From: Natrinema longum
Lineage (GTDB): Archaea > Halobacteriota > Halobacteria > Halobacteriales > Natrialbaceae
Length of the DNA stretch: 64,000 nt
Assembly (NCBI RefSeq): GCF_017352095.1
Contig: NZ_CP071463.1
Location: 2,108,001-2,172,000 of the forward strand
Direction of reading: 5' to 3'
In this document: positions 32,434-40,568 of the stretch, one piece after another
How positions within the stretch are numbered: position 1 is the first letter of the stretch
How the letters are laid out: each line of letters starts with the position of its first letter
Position numbers and translations under genes: made by a program
The notes under the pieces: generated by a model
The model's database searches: none
Told to the model about the DNA's origin: nothing
What the model saw: the letters and a program-made list of their open reading frames with translations, nothing else

Positions 32434-33360
32434 ATGACCCGATCCCGCCTCACGCGGCTGTTCGAACTCAGACGCCTCCTCCCGCTCGTCGCAGCCGTGC
32501 TGTTCGTGCTCGCCCTGCGCGTTCCGGTGTGGCGGATCACGCTGACGGCACCGCAGTACGTCGATCCGCTCGTCGTGGAGCTCTATGCCCATCCCCGGAT
32601 CGGCGGGGACTGGCAGGAGGTCCGGGGGCTCAACAAGTACGTCGGGTTCTACTACCCCGATCCGGTGTACGTCGAGCCCAACTACGAGCCCCACGAGAAG
32701 GCGATCGCCGTCCCCGAGTGGGTCCTCGGTCCGGTCGTCTTCATCGGGATGGCCGTCGTTTCGGCGGCCGTTGCAGCCCTCCCGACTCGCAGAATTTCGA
32801 CGGGGCTGACTGCCCTGTTCGCCGGCTCGATCGCGCTCTTCAGCGCGATGGGTGCCCTCATCCAGTACCGGCTCTACCAGGCCGGTCACTCGCTGGATCC
32901 GGAGGCCCCGCTCAACGGCGTCGAGGGCTTTACGCCGCCGCTTGCCGGCACCTACGAGGTCGCGAACATCAGCGGCACCGCCTGGTTCGGTCCCGGCGGC
33001 TACATGATGGCCGCCGGGGTCGTTCTGCTGGCCATCGCCTTCCGCTACCGAGGGTCGGATACCACGATCACCGAGACACCCGCGATCCTCCGCGGTGGCT
33101 GGCACCGAATCCGAAATCGGATTCGACGTCGCGGGAACGACGACGAACCGGCCCCCACGGGGACCGATCGGAAACGGAACCCCGACTCCGAGGAGGGACA
33201 CCGGCTCGAAACCGACGGCGGCGTCCGTCCGGACGCGGACAGCGACGGCGACCGTCAGCAGGCGGCTCGAGCCGACCGCTCGCGTTCGGCCGACGCGTCC
33301 GGCGACGATGTGGCTCCGGACCGACGCCCACGAACCCCACCGGACGGTGACCCGCCATGA
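32434..33360 (+). CDS. nos-cluster membrane protein of unknown function
   Basis: The 308-residue protein starts seven bases after nosZ and its stop overlaps nosD. Four membrane segments can be seen: LLPLVAAVLFVLALRVPVW (residues 13-31), EWVLGPVVFIGMAVVSAAVA (about 90-110), a segment ending FAGSIALFSAMGALIQY (about 120-145) and GGYMMAAGVVLLAIAF (about 188-205), with a soluble loop of about 60 residues and a polar acidic tail. It has no cofactor motif. Similarly placed membrane proteins (for example NosB) occur between nosZ and nosD in some bacterial clade-II clusters. A role in NosZ electron supply or maturation is inference from position. Confidence 0.7.
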   Translation: MTRSRLTRLFELRRLLPLVAAVLFVLALRVPVWRITLTAPQYVDPLVVELYAHPRIGGDWQEVRGLNKYVGFYYPDPVYVEPNYEPHEKAIAVPEWVLGPVVFIGMAVVSAAVAALPTRRISTGLTALFAGSIALFSAMGALIQYRLYQAGHSLDPEAPLNGVEGFTPPLAGTYEVANISGTAWFGPGGYMMAAGVVLLAIAFRYRGSDTTITETPAILRGGWHRIRNRIRRRGNDDEPAPTGTDRKRNPDSEEGHRLETDGGVRPDADSDGDRQQAARADRSRSADASGDDVAPDRRPRTPPDGDPP

Positions 33361-34736
33361 GGGAGGAATACTTCGCCGTCGCTGCTGCGGTGGTCCTCGT
33401 CTGTTCGGTAGCCGGTGGGGCCGTCGCCGCGACGAGCGGATCGGCCGAGACCGAAAGCGTCGACGGCTGGGAGGCGGACGTTCCGGCCGTTCACGACGTC
33501 GAGGAACCCCGTTCCGACGGCGTCGCGACGGTCGACGACCGCGAGTTCGACTCGGTCCAGGCGGCGGTCGACGCCGCCGAGCCGGGTGAGTCGGTTCGCC
33601 TCGAGGGCCGATTCGACGAACGGATCGTCGTCGACACGCCGGACGTGACGATCGCGGCCGCCGAACGCGACGGTGCGGTGATCGACGGCGGCGGCGAGGG
33701 CCAGGTCGTCGCGATCGCGGCCGAGAACGTCACTCTCGAGAACGTCTGGATCCGCAACTCCGGTTTCGACCGGCAGGACACCGACAGCGGCGTCGTGGTC
33801 AACGGCTCGAACGCGACGCTGTCGACGCTCCGACTGACCGAGATCCAGTTCGGAATCTGGATCGGCAGCGTCGACGACGTGACCGTCGAGGATTCGATCG
33901 TCGCCGGGCGCGAGGACGTCCCGCTGGCCGAACGCGGCAACGGGATTCACCTCTGGGAGGCGACCGACACCGAGGTGCGAAACAACTCCGTGACGACCGT
34001 CCGCGACGGCATCTACTACCAGTGGGCGGAGGGCGTCGTCGCCGAGGGCAACACGATGTGGGACATGCGCTACGGCGTCCACTACATGTACTCCGACGAC
34101 AACCACCTCGAGGACAACGTCGCCTTCGACAACGACGTCGGCTTCGCGCTGATGGTCTCGAAGCGGCTGACGCTGCTGAACAACACCGCCGTGAACAACG
34201 ACGGGACGAGCGGCCACGGCATCCTCGTCAAAGACGTCGAGGACAGCGAGATCGTCGGCAACGACCTCGTCGGTAACGGGAACGGCCTCTACGTCCACAA
34301 CTCCCAGGACAACCGCCTCGAGTCGAACCTCGTCCTCGCAAACGACGTGGGCGTCCACATCACCGGCGGCAGCAGCGGCGAGACCGTCTCGGGCAACAGT
34401 TTCATCCGGAACGGCGAAGCGGCCTTCGCCGAGACGAACTCGCAGACACACTGGAACGACACCGACCGGGGCAACTACTGGTCGGACGCACGCGTCGCCG
34501 ACCTCGACGACGACGGGATCAGCGAGAACCGCCACCGGCCCGCCGGTGCCGTCGAGGGGTTGGTTCACGAGCGGCCACAGGCGGCCGTCTTCGCTCAGAG
34601 CCCTGCCTTCGACGCGGTCAAACTGGCGGAGAGTTCGTTCCCCGTCCTCGAGACGCCGGGCATCGTCGACAACCGACCCCTCGCCGACTCACCCCACGAC
34701 CACTGGAGGTCCTACTATGAAAATCACGATCACTGA
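33357..34736 (+). CDS. nosD: NosD copper-maturation protein
   Basis: NosD is the exported protein that, with NosF and NosY, is needed to build the CuZ centre of NosZ. The 459-residue product starts with a signal peptide (EEYFAVAAAVVLVCSVAGGAVAA). The body is a right-handed parallel beta-helix: DNA after about residue 100 encodes repeated turns with N-x-S and G-x-N patterns (NGSNATLSTLRLTEIQFGIW; NNSVTTVRDGIYYQWAEGVV; NNTAVNNDGTSGHGILV; YVHNSQDNRLESN). The ATG overlaps the stop of the preceding membrane gene by four bases, and the end overlaps nosF by 20 bases. Confidence 0.93.
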   Translation: MREEYFAVAAAVVLVCSVAGGAVAATSGSAETESVDGWEADVPAVHDVEEPRSDGVATVDDREFDSVQAAVDAAEPGESVRLEGRFDERIVVDTPDVTIAAAERDGAVIDGGGEGQVVAIAAENVTLENVWIRNSGFDRQDTDSGVVVNGSNATLSTLRLTEIQFGIWIGSVDDVTVEDSIVAGREDVPLAERGNGIHLWEATDTEVRNNSVTTVRDGIYYQWAEGVVAEGNTMWDMRYGVHYMYSDDNHLEDNVAFDNDVGFALMVSKRLTLLNNTAVNNDGTSGHGILVKDVEDSEIVGNDLVGNGNGLYVHNSQDNRLESNLVLANDVGVHITGGSSGETVSGNSFIRNGEAAFAETNSQTHWNDTDRGNYWSDARVADLDDDGISENRHRPAGAVEGLVHERPQAAVFAQSPAFDAVKLAESSFPVLETPGIVDNRPLADSPHDHWRSYYENHDH

Positions 34737-35646
34737 CGTTCGGAAACGGTACGGCGACGTCGTCGCCCTCGACGGGCCCTCCTTCGAGGTTCCCTCGGGG
34801 TCGACGTTCGGCGTCCTCGGCACGAACGGTGCGGGAAAGACGACGCTGTTCAAACTCCTCGTCGGCCACGATCGGCCCGACGCGGGGCGCATCGAGGTCG
34901 GCGGTCTCGACGTCGAGGCGGCGGGCCATCGCGTCCGCGAGCGCGTCGGCTACCTCCCCGAGCACAGCGGCTTCCCGCCGTCGATGACCGGCCGGGAAGT
35001 ACTCGACGTCCACGCCCGCATCCGTGGGCTCGCCGACCGCCGCGAACGGATCGACGAGTGTCTCGCCCTCGTCGGCCTCTCCGAGGCCGCCGACCGGGCC
35101 GTCTCGGGCTACTCGAACGGCATGGCCCGGCGGCTCGGTCTCGCGTCCGTCCTGCTTTCGCGCCCGCCCGTGCTCGTCCTCGACGAGCCCACCGCGGGGC
35201 TCGACCCTCGCGGCGTCGCGGCGTTTCATCGGATCGTCGAGCGGATCGACCGCGAGACCGACGCCACGGTCGTCATCTCCTCGCACGTCCTGAGCGAGAT
35301 CGAACGCCTCTGTGACGAGGTCGCGATCCTCCAGGACGGCCGGTTGCGCGCAAACGGCCCCATCGACGATCTGCGCCGGGCGGCCGGCGACCGCGTGACC
35401 GTCGTCTGCCGACCCGCCGACGACCGCGCCGCCCTGCTCGAGGCCGTTCAGGGTTACGGCGACGCGACCGATGCCGGCGAGGAAATCGAAATCGCCTGCG
35501 ATCGTGCGGACGCGTTCGACCTCGTCGCCGCGCTCGGCGAAACGCAGGCGCTCGTCGATAGTTTCGAAGTGCACGAACCGGGTCTCGAGGCGGCGTTCCA
35601 CGACGCGCTCGCTGCGGAGACCGACGACGAGGAGGTGCCAGCATGA
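34717..35646 (+). CDS. nosF: NosF, ABC transporter ATPase
   Basis: NosF powers the NosFY exporter acting with NosD in copper-site assembly. From the ATG at 34717 the protein has 309 residues with Walker A GTNGAGKTT (about 35-43), the ABC signature as SGYSNGMARRLGLA (about 130), Walker B VLVLDEPTAGLD (about 150-161) and the H-loop VISSHVLSEIE. The C-terminal 80 residues are the usual regulatory domain. The upstream part of the open frame overlaps nosD out of phase and is not used. The stop overlaps nosY by four bases. Confidence 0.94.
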   Translation: MKITITDVRKRYGDVVALDGPSFEVPSGSTFGVLGTNGAGKTTLFKLLVGHDRPDAGRIEVGGLDVEAAGHRVRERVGYLPEHSGFPPSMTGREVLDVHARIRGLADRRERIDECLALVGLSEAADRAVSGYSNGMARRLGLASVLLSRPPVLVLDEPTAGLDPRGVAAFHRIVERIDRETDATVVISSHVLSEIERLCDEVAILQDGRLRANGPIDDLRRAAGDRVTVVCRPADDRAALLEAVQGYGDATDAGEEIEIACDRADAFDLVAALGETQALVDSFEVHEPGLEAAFHDALAAETDDEEVPA

Positions 35647-36608
35647 CGACCGATCGTCGGCGGGACGACCGCGATGGGACATCGGCTGCGGGAACGAGCG
35701 CCGACGCCGACCGGACGGCCACCGGATCGGACTCCGCCGACCCGAAACCCGACGGCGGGTACGAGACGGCCCCGGCCGTGGCTCACAGCGGCGACTCCGG
35801 AACGATCGCCGGCCAACTGTTCGTCGTCGCGGAGACGGAGTACCGGCTGGCGGTGCGGAGTCGCTGGGCGGTCGCACTCACCGCGATCTTCGCCGTCTTC
35901 GCCCTCGGGATGGCGACGTTCAGCGGTTCGGACGCCAGCCCGGCCGGCTTCGAGCGGATCGTCGCGAGCCTGGCCGCGCTCGTCGTCTACCTCGTCCCGC
36001 TGGTCGCGCTCGCGTTCAGCTACGACGCCATCGTCGGCCGCGAGGAGAGTGGCTGGCTGCAGACGCTGTTCTCGCTGCCCGTCTCGCGGTCGTGGGTCGT
36101 CCTCGGGACCGCCGTCGGCCGTGCGACCGTCCTCGCGAGCGCGACCGTCATCGGCTTCGGGGCGGCCGGCATCCTGCTCCTGCTCGAGTACGGCTTCGGT
36201 GGCTTCGAGTCCTACGTCGGCTTCCTGCTCGCCGCGGTCGGTCTCGGCCTGGCTTTCCTCGCCATCGGCGTCTTGCTGTCGACGCTGGCCCGCGAAAAGA
36301 CCCACGCGCTGGGCGTCGCGCTCCTCGCGTGGGCCTGGTTCGTCCTCGTTCACGACCTGCTCGCACTCGGCGTCGTCGGGGCCTTTTCGCTGCCCGACGT
36401 GGCCGTCTCGGCGATGGTGCTTGCCAACCCGACCGGCGTCTTTCGAGCGCTCGTCCTCGGGGCGCTCGGCGCGGGCGGCGACGCCGGGTTCGCCGCCGTG
36501 CTCGCCGAGGCGGGGCTCTCGACGGGGCTGCTGGCTGCCACGCTCGTCGCCTGGATCGTCGTTCCGATCGCGCTCGCGGCAGTTGCCGTCAACCGACGAC
36601 GACTATGA
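35643..36608 (+). CDS. nosY: NosY, ABC transporter permease
   Basis: NosY is the membrane part of the NosFY complex. The 321-residue protein has a polar 60-residue N-terminal tail rich in Thr, Asp and Ser, then about six membrane segments (WAVALTAIFAVFALGMATF; IVASLAALVVYLVPLVALAF; ATVIGFGAAGILLLLEY; GFLLAAVGLGLAFLAIGVLL; ALLAWAWFVLVHDLLALGVV; LAATLVAWIVVPIALAAVAV) with the DAIVGREESGWLQTLFSLPV motif of ABC-2 permeases. Start and stop overlap nosF and nosL by four bases each, so all are translated together. Confidence 0.92.
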   Translation: MTTDRRRDDRDGTSAAGTSADADRTATGSDSADPKPDGGYETAPAVAHSGDSGTIAGQLFVVAETEYRLAVRSRWAVALTAIFAVFALGMATFSGSDASPAGFERIVASLAALVVYLVPLVALAFSYDAIVGREESGWLQTLFSLPVSRSWVVLGTAVGRATVLASATVIGFGAAGILLLLEYGFGGFESYVGFLLAAVGLGLAFLAIGVLLSTLAREKTHALGVALLAWAWFVLVHDLLALGVVGAFSLPDVAVSAMVLANPTGVFRALVLGALGAGGDAGFAAVLAEAGLSTGLLAATLVAWIVVPIALAAVAVNRRRL

Positions 36609-37177
36609 CGGGGCGACGACCACCGACGGCGGTCTCGCCCTCTCGTCGTCGGGTACTGGCCAGCGCGGGCGCGCTCGCGAGCGCCGGCCTCGCGGGCTGT
36701 CTCGGGTCTGGTGTCGACGCCGAGCCCGCCGAACCGATCGCTCTCACCGACGGGCAGACGTGTGACGTCTGCGGGATGACGATCGCGGACCACTTCGGTC
36801 CCGCGGGACAGATCTTCTACGCGGACGACAAACCTGACGGACGGGACGGACCGGCCTGGTTCGACAGCGTCGTCGAACTCCTCAGCTACGCCGCGAAACG
36901 TGATGCACGCGGCTGGACGACGCGTGGGACGTTCGTCACCGACTACTCGAGCGTCGACTACGACCTGGTCGACCGGAGCAGGTCGACGTACATCTCGACG
37001 CACGTGGCCGCCGCGGCGTTCGCGGACGCGACGAACTGCTTCTACGTCGTCGACAGCGACATCCGTGGTGCGATGGGGGAGGACTACGTCCCCTTCTCCG
37101 AGTACGAGGAGGCCATGACGTTCGCCGACGAACACGACGGGACGGTGCGTCAGTGGGAGCACCTCGCCGACCGATAG
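36605..37177 (+). CDS. nosL: NosL copper chaperone lipoprotein
   Basis: NosL binds Cu(I) and delivers it to NosZ. From the ATG at 36605 the precursor has 190 residues, with twin arginines (SPSRRRVLASAG) and lipobox LAGC, so it should be lipid-anchored outside. The NosL metal motif CDVCGM follows at about residue 54 and the C-terminal fold includes FYVVDSDIRGAMGEDYVPFSEYEEA. The ATG overlaps the nosY stop. It is the last gene of the nos operon, ending just before a large nested inverted repeat. The longer frame upstream is a shadow of nosFY. Confidence 0.94.
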   Translation: MTGRRPPTAVSPSRRRVLASAGALASAGLAGCLGSGVDAEPAEPIALTDGQTCDVCGMTIADHFGPAGQIFYADDKPDGRDGPAWFDSVVELLSYAAKRDARGWTTRGTFVTDYSSVDYDLVDRSRSTYISTHVAAAAFADATNCFYVVDSDIRGAMGEDYVPFSEYEEAMTFADEHDGTVRQWEHLADR

Positions 37178-37207
37178 CGGACTCCTCGAGTCGCCGTTCC
37201 GTCGTCG

Positions 37208-37285
37208 TACGGATTCGTGTCATCAATTACCGCCGATCAGCCTCGCGGGTCGCCGATCGGCGGTAACTACGGACACGAATCCGTA
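37208..37285. terminator. 78-bp nested inverted repeat after nosL, probable bidirectional terminator
   Basis: Outer arms TACGGATTCGTGTC (37208-37221) and its exact complement (37272-37285), inner arms TTACCGCCGATC (37227-37238) and GATCGGCGGTAA (37255-37266); both pairs are perfect and the spacers on each side are both five bases. The right edge touches the stop of the minus-strand micro gene at 37286, so it separates two convergent units. Such a long symmetric structure could also be a mobile-repeat remnant. Confidence 0.75.
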
Positions 37286-37450
37286 TCAGTCGTCGGCGGT
37301 CACGGTCCGGAGGCGGAGCACGAGTGCCACCGTCACGAGTCCGAACGCGGCGGCGTACACCGTCGCACCGACCGAGAGGTAGTACCAGAGCGCGTACGCA
37401 CAGCCTGCGACGCCGATCAGGTACACCGGTCGCAGCCGTTGCTCGTTCAT
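37286..37450 (-). CDS. Micro membrane protein A, 54 residues
   Basis: The frame starts MNEQRLRPVYLIGVAGCAYA and ends RLRTVTADD. Two membrane segments are visible, at about residues 9-25 and 29-46. It resembles the product of 37599-37763 in length, in its start (MNxQRLRPxYLxGxA) and in its VRLR-type end, so the two are paralogues arising by tandem duplication. The stop directly abuts the nested inverted repeat that ends the nos operon. Function unknown. Confidence 0.65.
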   Translation of the reverse strand: MNEQRLRPVYLIGVAGCAYALWYYLSVGATVYAAAFGLVTVALVLRLRTVTADD

Positions 37451-37598
37451 TCGACATCCCGCTCCGTTCTCGACCCGAGTCGCGCCTGACCGATCGGCTC
37501 GCCGTTCCCCGGTTGTGCTCCGTTCATATCCGCTCGTTCGACCGACGATCGGAAAAGCCCCTCACTCGAGGCCGACTGTGGCGTCGCGCGCTCGTCTC

Positions 37599-37763
37599 TC
37601 AGCGATCGGTCGACAGCATCCGCAGCCGCACCACGAGATACACCGCCACGAACGCGAACGCACCGGCGTACAGCCACGTCCCGTTCGTGACCGCGTACGC
37701 GAACGCCACCGCGTTCAGTGCGATACCCACCAGATAGATCGGGCGCAACCGCTGTCGGTTCAT
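37599..37763 (-). CDS. Micro membrane protein B, 54 residues
   Basis: The product begins MNRQRLRPIYLVGIALNAVA and ends VVRLRMLSTDR, exactly as long as its neighbour at 37286-37450 and alike through most of its length. Two membrane segments flank a short turn (TNGTWLYAG). Conservation between the two copies supports both as real genes. A 148-base gap separates them. The function of the family is unknown; a small subunit of a membrane complex is possible. Confidence 0.65.
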   Translation of the reverse strand: MNRQRLRPIYLVGIALNAVAFAYAVTNGTWLYAGAFAFVAVYLVVRLRMLSTDR

Positions 37764-37894
37764 TCGCTCTCACCGTTGCTCGTCCGCTCGAGACGCGAGC
37801 AGTGTGCCGTCGCGAGGTACGGTCGGATCGCGGTCATACCCAGTGTTGGACCGAGGCCGTGAAAAATCGCCGGTGTGGCCGCGTCGCCGGTCGG

Positions 37895-38467
37895 TTACGC
37901 GAACTCGATCGCGTCGCTCGGCTCGACCTCGCCGAACAGCCACGCGGCGTGTTCGAGGGCGTACTCGTGGTGCTCGTCCTCGATCGCGCCGATACAGTCC
38001 TCGACCATGATCGGTCGGAAGTCACGCAGCCCCGCGCTCCCGCCGGTGTGGAGCACGCAGACGTTCGCGAGGGTGCCACAGATCACCAGATCGTCGATCC
38101 CGCGGGCGTTCAGCCACCCTTCGAGTTCCGTGTTATGAAAGGCGTCGTAGGTGTGTTTCTCGACGATGTCGTCGGCGGCCTCGACGGGGAGTTCGTCGAC
38201 GATTTCGGCCTCCCAGGACCCCTCGAGGACGTGCTCGCCCCACTGTTCGAACTCGTCGTAGTAGTGGGCGTCGTCGAACTGTTCCGGTGGGTGGACGTCG
38301 CGGGTGAAAAGCAGGCGTGCGCCGGCGTCGCGGGCGCGGTCGACCAGTTCTGCGATCGGTTCGACGACCGCCTCGCTGCCCGGCGCGTACAGCGAGCCGT
38401 CGGGATGACAGAACCCGTTTTGCATGTCGACGACCACCACTGCCGTGTTCGCTGGCTCGAGGCGCAT
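37895..38467 (-). CDS. Isochorismatase-family hydrolase (nicotinamidase-like)
   Basis: From the ATG at 38467 (MRLEPANTAVVVVDMQNGFC) the protein has 190 residues. The family triad can be placed: Asp in VVVDMQNGFC (about 14), Lys in the VEKHTYDAFHNT block and the nucleophile Cys in ICGTLANVCVLHTGGSAG. The DVHPPEQFDDAHYYDEF segment carries the His/Asp cluster that in nicotinamidases binds metal. A nicotinamidase would fit the nicotinate phosphoribosyltransferase gene about 3.6 kb away, but other amide or vinyl-ether substrates are possible. The longer frame to 38794 is Arg/Pro-rich upstream and rejected. Confidence 0.8.
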   Translation of the reverse strand: MRLEPANTAVVVVDMQNGFCHPDGSLYAPGSEAVVEPIAELVDRARDAGARLLFTRDVHPPEQFDDAHYYDEFEQWGEHVLEGSWEAEIVDELPVEAADDIVEKHTYDAFHNTELEGWLNARGIDDLVICGTLANVCVLHTGGSAGLRDFRPIMVEDCIGAIEDEHHEYALEHAAWLFGEVEPSDAIEFA

Positions 38468-38825
38468 GGCTAAGCGGTCGTACGGACGGGACGGTAAAAA
38501 CGTTCGCGCCGCGTGCGGGGCGTCCTCGAACGCCGAGACCGGAGCGGCAACCCGATCGGCGGCAGGTGGCGGGCCGCCGAGGCCCGCGGGCGAACGGGGG
38601 ACGCGACGTTGGCGATGGGTTCCCGACGCCTCGGACGAACAGGCGACTCGAGTGGACCACGGGACGGCCACGGCATCGACCCTACTCACCCGGAGACGAG
38701 GCTGGCCGTCGCCCTCGATCACACCGCCGATCCACACGCGGTCGCAGCCGACGGCGGTCGGTCTCGAACAGTGTAACCGCCGCCCTTTTTGCACGGCCGT
38801 TCCAACGGATAGCTAGTCAATCCAC
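38468..38825. other. Intergenic region without recognised features
   Basis: Several frames cross it but all are Arg, Pro and Gly-rich shadows. It must hold the divergent promoters of the hydrolase and the surface-protein gene. I see no repeat or RNA gene. Confidence 0.5.
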
Positions 38826-40514
38826 ATGAGATCGACGCGTACCCGCCCGTCCGTTTCCCTCCTCGTGGTCGCACTCACTGCGGTGCTGGTGACCGGTGGG
38901 CTCGCCGGCCCGGTGCTGGCAGCGAGCCCAGCCACGAACGCGACCCCCGATTCGACCGCCGTTCAGACCTCCGATTCGGCCCCAGACGCCGCCCTCGAGT
39001 CGACTGCCGCTCGGAGTACGGTGGCCCAGGACGGCCGCCCCGCGGATCCGACGACCGAGGACACGATCGGCTACGTCGAGGGCTACTGGTACGACGACGA
39101 ACTCCCCGTCGACGAGCAGTCCGACGCCGTCGTCGAGGAGGACGCGCTCGATCCCGTCGTCTACCGAGCCATGGCCCGCGTCGAACGGATTCGAAACATG
39201 ACGTTCGAGGAGGAGGTCGACGTCGAAGTCGTCTCCCGAGCGGAGTACCGGGAGACCAACGACGGCCGCTTCGTGAACGTCTCGTCGGCCAACCGCCTCG
39301 AGCAGAACGTCGCCTACGAGGCGCTGTTCATGGTCGATCGGGAGACGGAGGCCGTCGACGCGACCCAGACGGTCTACGGCGGTGCCGTCGCCGGCTACTA
39401 CGACCCTGAGACCGACGAGATCGTCATCGTCTCGGAGAGCCCCGAGACGCCGGAGCTCGACGAACTCACGCTCGGCCACGAGCTCGTCCACGCCCTCCAG
39501 GACCAGCGGTTCGATCTGTCCGCCCTCGGAGGACGGACACAGGACCGCGAACTCGCGAAAAACGGACTGGTCGAGGGCGATGCCAGCCGGGTCGAACGCG
39601 AGTACGAGACCCGCTGTGGGTACGAGTGGCACTGTCTCAGCCCCACGGAGGGGGACACCGATCGATCCCTCGACATCAACTGGGGGATCTACTTCACCGT
39701 CTATCAGCCCTACAGCGACGGCCCTCACTACGTCAACTACCTGCGCCAGCAAGGCGAGGGCTGGTCGGCGGTCAACGCGGCCTACGACGATCCGCCGACG
39801 ACCACCTCGGCCGTGATCCATCCCGGCTCCGAGCGCGACCCGGTCAACATCTCGGTTCCGGATCGCTCGAGCGAGGACTGGCGACAGCTCCGCGTCGACG
39901 GCGTGGTCGCCAACGATACCGTCGGCGAGGCGGGCATGGTCGCGATGTTCGCCGCCGGCGCGCTCGACGGCGGGTCGTCGGTGATCGGAACCGACGAACT
40001 CCTCGACGACGAGGGGTACAACTACAACCACTCCTACACCAACGGGTGGAGCGGCGATCGGCTGGTCGTCTACACGAACGACGAGGCCGAGGCCGCGAGC
40101 GACCCGGCCGAGGCGGCCGGCCACGCCGGCTACGTCTGGCGAACCCAGTGGCAGTCGGGGACGGACACCCAGCAGTTCGTCAACGGCTATCTCCGCCACC
40201 TCGAGGGCCACGGTGCCGAGCCCGTCGAGGGCCGGCAGGACACCTACGTGATCGACGACGGCGGCTACGCCGGCGCGTACTATCTCGATCGAACCAACCG
40301 GATCCTGACGATCGTCCGTGCGCCGTCGGTCGCGGAGCTCCCGAACGTGGAAGCGGGTGCGGCACCCGACGGTGAGGACACCCTCGAGATCGTCGAGGGG
40401 AGCGATAGCGTCCCCGGCTTCGGCCTCACGGCGGCTGTGGGCGCGATCGCGGTCGTGGTACTCGGCGCGGGGACGCGTCTCGCCTGGGGTCGGATCGGTA
40501 GCGATCGGGACTGA
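38826..40514 (+). CDS. Hvo_1808-type surface protein with HExxH motif and PGF-CTERM tail
   Basis: The 562-residue protein starts with a signal peptide (VSLLVVALTAVLVTGGLAGPVLA) and ends with VPGFGLTAAVGAIAVVVLGAGTRLAWGR, the PGF motif, membrane span and basic tail recognised by archaeosortase ArtA, so it should be lipid-anchored on the cell surface. The central domain has LTLGHELVHALQDQRFDL, an HExxH zinc-protease motif, and a glutamate downstream (LVEGDASRVEREYE) placed like the third zinc ligand of gluzincins. Other features are a Cys pair (RCGYEWHC) and acidic linkers. Protease activity is inferred from the motif. A paralogue follows directly downstream. Confidence 0.82.
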   Translation: MRSTRTRPSVSLLVVALTAVLVTGGLAGPVLAASPATNATPDSTAVQTSDSAPDAALESTAARSTVAQDGRPADPTTEDTIGYVEGYWYDDELPVDEQSDAVVEEDALDPVVYRAMARVERIRNMTFEEEVDVEVVSRAEYRETNDGRFVNVSSANRLEQNVAYEALFMVDRETEAVDATQTVYGGAVAGYYDPETDEIVIVSESPETPELDELTLGHELVHALQDQRFDLSALGGRTQDRELAKNGLVEGDASRVEREYETRCGYEWHCLSPTEGDTDRSLDINWGIYFTVYQPYSDGPHYVNYLRQQGEGWSAVNAAYDDPPTTTSAVIHPGSERDPVNISVPDRSSEDWRQLRVDGVVANDTVGEAGMVAMFAAGALDGGSSVIGTDELLDDEGYNYNHSYTNGWSGDRLVVYTNDEAEAASDPAEAAGHAGYVWRTQWQSGTDTQQFVNGYLRHLEGHGAEPVEGRQDTYVIDDGGYAGAYYLDRTNRILTIVRAPSVAELPNVEAGAAPDGEDTLEIVEGSDSVPGFGLTAAVGAIAVVVLGAGTRLAWGRIGSDRD

Positions 40515-40568
40515 GCGCCGACGGCTCCGACCGATGCACATTTGGCCGTCTCGCCGAACAGTGATCCA

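Noticed and set aside
30705-32540. 611-codon minus-strand frame opposite nosZ
   Set aside because: It is a shadow of nosZ, whose copper-site motifs are all intact.
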